DNA of 64,000 bases from Actinomortierella ambigua (taxonomy: Eukaryota; Mortierellomycota; Mortierellomycetes; Mortierellales; Mortierellaceae), in assembly GCA_016098155.1 (NCBI GenBank), contig JAAAJB010000041.1:1-64000 (forward strand). The letters run 5' to 3'. Every line of letters begins with the position of its first letter. Positions within the stretch are counted from its first letter, which is position 1. Below are positions 59,138 through 64,000 of this stretch, one piece after another. The position numbers were made by a program, and so were the translations under genes. Below the pieces are notes generated by a model. That model had not been told where the DNA came from, did not search any database, and saw nothing but the letters and a program-made list of their open reading frames with translations.

Positions 59138-62100
59138 TTAGTCCGAAGCCATTGTCAGCGGTGGAGTGACGGCCTGGTTCGGTGATGAATCAGACACGCC
59201 AGGTGAACAATGACTCATGCTCGGCGGTGATGGCTGTCGTTGTTTACCATCGTCTCCTGTAGCTACTTCATCATTCGTGGACTCCGAAGAGGACGACAAC
59301 GACGACGTCGTAGTCTCCATGGTAGTGATGGTGGTGGTGGTGGTAGTGGTGGTAGTGGTGCCGACGGTGTTCTCTGCTACGTGATCTTCCTTGTCTGCGG
59401 CCTCAACAACAGCCTCCTCCTCTCGTTTCCGCTTGCCAGCCGCCAACACCGCTGCCATCTCCACATCATTATCATCATCGCCAGGACGCTTGCTATCTCG
59501 TGTTGCGAGCTCGCTCTTCAGTGTCCCGGCAGCCTCCGACATCTCCCGCTCACGGTCAGCCTCATCCGCGCTGCTGCTGCTGCTACTGCTGCTGCTGCTG
59601 CTACTGCTGCTACTGCTGCTACTGCCTGTCCCGTCACCGCTATCACTCGCCTTCACAAACGCAATCTCTGTCCGTGGCTGCGTCGTTGTGGCGATGCCGG
59701 CGGCGCTGGACACCGTCGGCATGGGCGAGATGGACCGAGACCGTTGTGCAAGTGACGAGGACGGTGAAGGTGAAGGAGACCGACCATTGCGGCCTGCTGT
59801 ATTAAGCTTGAACCGAATCCCTGTCCCGCTTGCCTTTTGAGGAGAAGATGTGGACGATCCGGTTCCTGCTGCTCCTGTGGCTGATGATGATGATGATGAT
59901 TGAGACGATAGAGACCCCTTGCCCTTGGTCAACTCAAATGCCTGTGCCATCGGATTATCCCCTTCGGCATCCTCGCCCTCTGCGCTGTCGTCACCATCCA
60001 ACTTGAGCTTTTTCTTGGGTGGTGGCGTGGTATCGGACGAAGCGGACGACAAACTCGACTCTGAGCCCGAGGACGCTTGAGAGGCTGCACTTTCACCGGT
60101 CGAAGGCTTCTTGTGCAGGCTGTTGCTTCCCTCTTGCTCCTCTTCCGGCTCCTCATTGTCGACATCGTCATCTTCGTCATAATCAACCAGAGCCCTTCGT
60201 GGACCCTGTTGAGCAGCGCCTCCTTCGGCCACCGACTCCATAAACAGACCGCCATTCTCCTTGAGCTTGCTGGCTGCTGTTGTTGCTGTTGCAGACGATG
60301 CTGCTGTTGATACTGTGCTGCCAAGCTCGCCTCCTGCTTCGCCACCACCTTGGCCTTGATCCGGCACTTCATCTTCATCGTCCGAGTTGTTGAAATAGGC
60401 CTCCTCATCGTCATCAACCGTTGACGACGACCAAGCATCGCCCTGGCGCGAAAAGTTGGACCCACGCTTGCTCGAGTTGGTCTCGCTCTGCGCCTCTGTG
60501 TCCGTCACTGATGTGTCCTGATGTTGTTCGTATCGCCTGATCAGACCTCTGAACGTATCGACATAGTCAATATCTTTAAATTTGTCCCTAAAGTTGAGGA
60601 CAATGTGCGAAATCAACGACTTGATGTTTTCCTGTTTTTTTTTAAAAAAAAAAAAATAAAAAAAATAGAAAGCAAAATATTTAGCATGACATAGAACGTG
60701 AAAGCAAGAGAGAACAAAGCAACCAATACACCTTCTCTCTTTCTCTCCTCTTCTTCACTTACCGATCGGATATAGTCGAAAAACTCGATGCATGCGGAAT
60801 TCAAGAGGTTGTTGCGGTTATTGGTGGAGAGGAATGTATCAACAATAGGCCCAATGACCTGCTGTTTGACCAGATAGCGGTGATAAAACTCGTCGTTCAT
60901 GCCGATACATGTCCTGAAGAATTTCAGCGCCGCGAGCCTCAGATGTTGATCCCGATTCTTGAGCAGGAGACATATCTTGGATGCAATCCCGCTTGAAAGG
61001 ACATAGTATTTACTCCGGAACGAATGATGCCGCACAAGAAACGACAGAACCTGACAAATGCTTTCACATACTGAGGACGTTGCACGATCAAACGAGATAA
61101 TACCTAAAAATAAATAGACGGTTTGAATAACATTAATATACATCTTTGATCTCATGACATGCACCTCGATCGCCTGTTCTCTTTTCCTTCTCTTCCCCCC
61201 TCCTTCTTTTCTCCCTCATCCAATATTGCTCTTACCTTCCGTAATGTCCAGCAGAGGCGATACAAACTTTGAAAAGTATTGAAGGTAAAACAGCTCGAGG
61301 AACTTATCGGCATCTGGATCGAGGTTGCCAAAACTCTCCAACATGGCCGGCGTGCCATTTTCCGTCAGGCCCGTGTTGGTATCCAGCATTGCCCGAATAA
61401 TCTCCGACAGCTGCAGTTTGATCCCCAGCTCCTCCTCGTGCACGAACCGCGCCACGATCACATCCAGCAACTGCACCGGCGTCTTGTCCTCCGACTGCTT
61501 CACAATGAACGACCGCAGCATGTTGGGGTCATGTTCCATCACATTGCCTAGAATCTCTGCCGCCGCAAACCGGATCCGCGTCTCGCTGTCCTGCAACGAC
61601 GGCGCAAAGATGATGAACATGCCACATTGATACAGCGTCCGGTGCAGATTGCCTCGGTTTGGCAGCTGTGTCGCCTTCACCAACGAACAAAACTGTTGCA
61701 CAAACAACGTCACATCCCGCTTCTGTTCTATTGTTGACGCCGCGTCCTCCACGATGCCAAACAGCTCCTGCAGGAACGGCCTGTCTTGGTGAATGTGGTT
61801 CACAATGTCCACGTTATGGAAAAAAATCAGTGATCCCATCAGTGACGATACACTCTCGTCCGATACCCGTGACAAGACTGTGTCCCGAAGAAATTGCAGC
61901 CGGAACGCTTGGTGAATCTTTTGCTCAATCTCTGGGTCTCGGATAGGCACAACTTGCTTGAATTTTGACCGTTTACTCAACAACTCCCGAAAGCTCTCCT
62001 TTTCGGGGTAATCAGGGTCATCTAAAGTCGAGATTTTTGTGAGAGAAGTGAGATGAAAAATTAATAAGATCAGTGAGCATGCTCGGCCCGTCTGTCGATA

Positions 62101-63441
62101 GCCGCTAGAGCAATGATCACGTTCGTCCAAAGATATGCTGTTGATACTTACATTCCAACATGGCAACGACGCCTGCAAAAATATCTGGCTTGAGAATACA
62201 TTGAAAAATACCGACATCCGAGAGAAGAACTAGGAAGTAGGGAGTTGAAGACGAACCAAAGCGCATGATTAGAAAAAAAAAGGGACACGTATGGCACCAG
62301 GAAGCTCGCACATCATCGCCAGTATCACATACTGATGCCCAACATGATTCCGTGCAACAGATGAAGGTCAGAAATGCTTTCCAAGTCTTCACACTCCTCA
62401 AAGACACCCATCAGCTTTTCAATGTAGTTCTAGCATTTGAGAGAGGGTAAAACAAGCCAGGTAAGAGTGATATCCAAAGCCTTTACATTGATGGAAGGGA
62501 GGACGACAACAAAAGTCCCATCATCAGACCAAGGCACGACTTCACTTACATCGGCGACAACAAAACCTGCCAGCTTTTCCTTGTCCATAGCCGATTCCAA
62601 TGAGCTTTTGACGATACGGTCGATCTCTGGCAGATTGGACATTGCGGGGCTGGGGAGTGTAATAAAGTCGTTGCTGGTAGCACCGCCATTGGTATCCACT
62701 GGATCCGAGAAGAGATCGTCGGCTAAAGTGTTTAACGGCGAAAGGCATGAAAATAGAAAGATTAGGTTTCCATCATCTGCACCAAGGTGGGGACATGATT
62801 GTTGATTGGTGGTTTTTTTTTCCTGTGGCACTTGACGACAATTGTGGTAATGAAATCCATGCAAACAAAGGACTAACAAATGGACACGGTGTATATATTA
62901 CCTTGCTCCATTTCCACAACAATTCCATAGTGTTGCTGGACTTCGTTGATGTTGTTCCTGAAGCATAGAGAAAAAAAAAAGAGACGAGGAGGTACACACT
63001 GTATGAGTACACGTCGGTAGGGAGACGACGCCCATCTCCTGAAATGGCAAGCCCGTAACAGCCCTCATACGATGATACCCCTTTCCGCGCCAAATGGGGT
63101 CGTACCATATTTCCATGCATCCTTCCGCGTCCTGGAAACTGAGTGCAAGGTCGGAGCCATCATCTTCAGACCAAAGAATCAAAGTCCCTAGAGGCATCAT
63201 CATCCCCACCAATAAAAGAATTAAAAGACAGGCGATGTTAGGACACATGAGCTGAAAATCCCTTCTCCTTTGGCTCAGGGGCCCTGGAACACTTGGCCGG
63301 ATGATCACAGCAACACGACTCCAGATCTTTCATACCTTGCTGTCGCTGATAAACGTCCTCGCCGATACGGATTTTGGAGTTGAGGATAACCTTGTTCTCG
63401 TCTTCCTCTGAAATAACCTTCAATGTCCCTTCACTCTTGTC
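59138..63441 (-). CDS. psy2: protein phosphatase 4 regulatory subunit 3 (Psy2/SMEK), 5' end unresolved
   Basis: Nine exons (minus) are placed: 63441-63336, 63187-63106, 62957-62902, 62722-62550, 62429-62333, 62229-62152, 62021-61236, 61103-60763, 60631-59138; phases close (1070 codons). The first two exons give the second half of the EVH1/RanBP-like domain (ILNSKIRIGEDVYQRQQGTL, WSEDDGSDLALSFQDAEGC). The next exons give the SMK-1/armadillo region (YIEKLMGVFEECEDLESI, YDPDYPEKESFRELL, HQAFRLQFLRDTVLSRV, NSACIEFFDYIR, YVDTFRGLIRRYEQ). A 450-residue acidic Ser-rich tail follows. It targets the PP4 catalytic subunit in DNA-damage and developmental signalling. The N-terminal half of the EVH1 domain is missing. 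A candidate upstream exon ends at 63755 (VLDSAYPEAMV, GTGAGC donor), and more may lie beyond 64000. Confidence 0.92.
59571..59630 (-). repeat. AGC repeat coding poly-serine in PP4R3
   Basis: AGC/AGT codons encode about 18 serines in the acidic tail of the PP4R3 protein. A comparable poly-Ser tract lies in the UDP-xylose synthase extension (about 49560-49620), showing the same repeat tendency in two neighbouring genes. Confidence 0.85.
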
Positions 63442-64000
63442 CTGTGTATCCATGATATGCAAGCATGTGTTGTGCAGCAAAAAGACCCGAGAGTAGGCAA
63501 ACAAAAACAAGTGTGCGGATAGATGTGGAAAAAAAGAAAAAAGACATGTGTGAGCTTTCTGTTGTGGAGGAAGGGGGGGAGGGAGAGGGCACAGTTGTCC
63601 TCTCCACAAATGACAAATTCGTGATGTTGTAGTAAAACTAGGACCGTGTTCAAGGTTCCCGTCGAATCCCTCTGTGTTGGGTCGTTTGAAGAGACACCCT
63701 CGTTGACAGGGGGGGGGGACAAAAACAAAACGTTGGCATAAAGGGTATGCTCACCACCATGGCTTCCGGATATGCCGAGTCAAGCACGTTTTGTTTCTGC
63801 CTCTTTATTCGCGCGGCGCGTCGCGAATAAGCCTTTTTTTGTGGGTGTGAGAATGGGTGGGTGTAGCTGGGTTTGCTGTGGTTTCGGTGGCGCCCTCACC
63901 AATATATCGATATGTCTTCACGCTCGTGAAGAAAGAAGAAGTGTGCTACGATCGCCTTCCCTCGAACCAGTGACAGATGAGGTCATTTAGTCCCTCTGGC

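Noticed and set aside
63950..64000. Possible minus-strand tRNA (GGTTCGAGG near the right edge)
   Set aside because: The bases flanking the TTCGA do not form a T-stem and no anticodon arm or A-box can be drawn; the resemblance is limited to the GGTTCGA core.

Overview
This is nuclear DNA of a filamentous fungus. Genes carry many short spliceosomal introns (GTAAG/GTATG donors, CAG/TAG acceptors; many of 55-150 nt, some several hundred). There are no bacterial operons, tRNAs or rRNAs. Several proteins have architectures typical of early-diverging fungi and shared with animals: a WW-WW-MyTH4-RhoGAP protein, a TMX2-type thioredoxin membrane protein, UDP-xylose synthase, a BAG1-like co-chaperone and PP4 subunit 3. 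I infer a Mucoromycota/Mortierellomycota-type fungus, but the sequence alone does not fix the genus. The DNA is rich in microsatellites (CT/GA, AAG, TG, ACT) and long homopurine or homopyrimidine tracts, and the proteins are correspondingly rich in poly-Q, poly-S, poly-D and poly-G.

Layout: 1-3.9 kb holds one small secreted orphan protein with a TATA box. 3.9-8.7 kb (minus) is a large HSF-type transcription factor; its DNA-binding domain is spread over four exons, one only 18 nt long. 8.7-24.5 kb is about 15.8 kb in which I can support no gene, only microsatellites and strand-asymmetric purine/pyrimidine tracts. 24.5-30.1 kb (minus) is a complete SWI/SNF-RSC type Snf2 ATPase (QLQ, HSA, SNF2, SnAC, bromodomain). 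30.9-33.2 kb (minus) is an intronless protein with two forkhead-like winged-helix domains. 34.1-37.7 kb (minus) is the seven-exon RhoGAP. 38.4-45.5 kb is a block of orphan multi-exon genes with very short exons; I could reconstruct one (306 aa) almost fully. A BAG-domain/ubiquitin-like co-chaperone gene sits among them. 46.3-47.3 kb is a secreted cysteine-rich protein of four tandem repeats with a clear promoter. 47.9-49.7 kb (minus) is UDP-glucuronate decarboxylase. 50.6-51.9 kb (minus) is a TMX2-like protein, divergent from a giant alpha-arrestin (52.6-58.5 kb, plus, 1840 aa). 59.1-63.4 kb (minus) is the PP4 regulatory subunit 3 (Psy2/SMEK), whose extreme 5' end is unresolved at the window edge.

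Exon models were assembled by eye from splice sites, reading phase and protein similarity. For the HSF, Snf2, RhoGAP, BAG, UXS, TMX2, arrestin and PP4R3 genes the exon phases all close exactly. The genes are independent transcription units. The common themes are transcription and chromatin (HSF, Snf2, forkhead-like) and signalling or trafficking (RhoGAP, arrestin, PP4R3).
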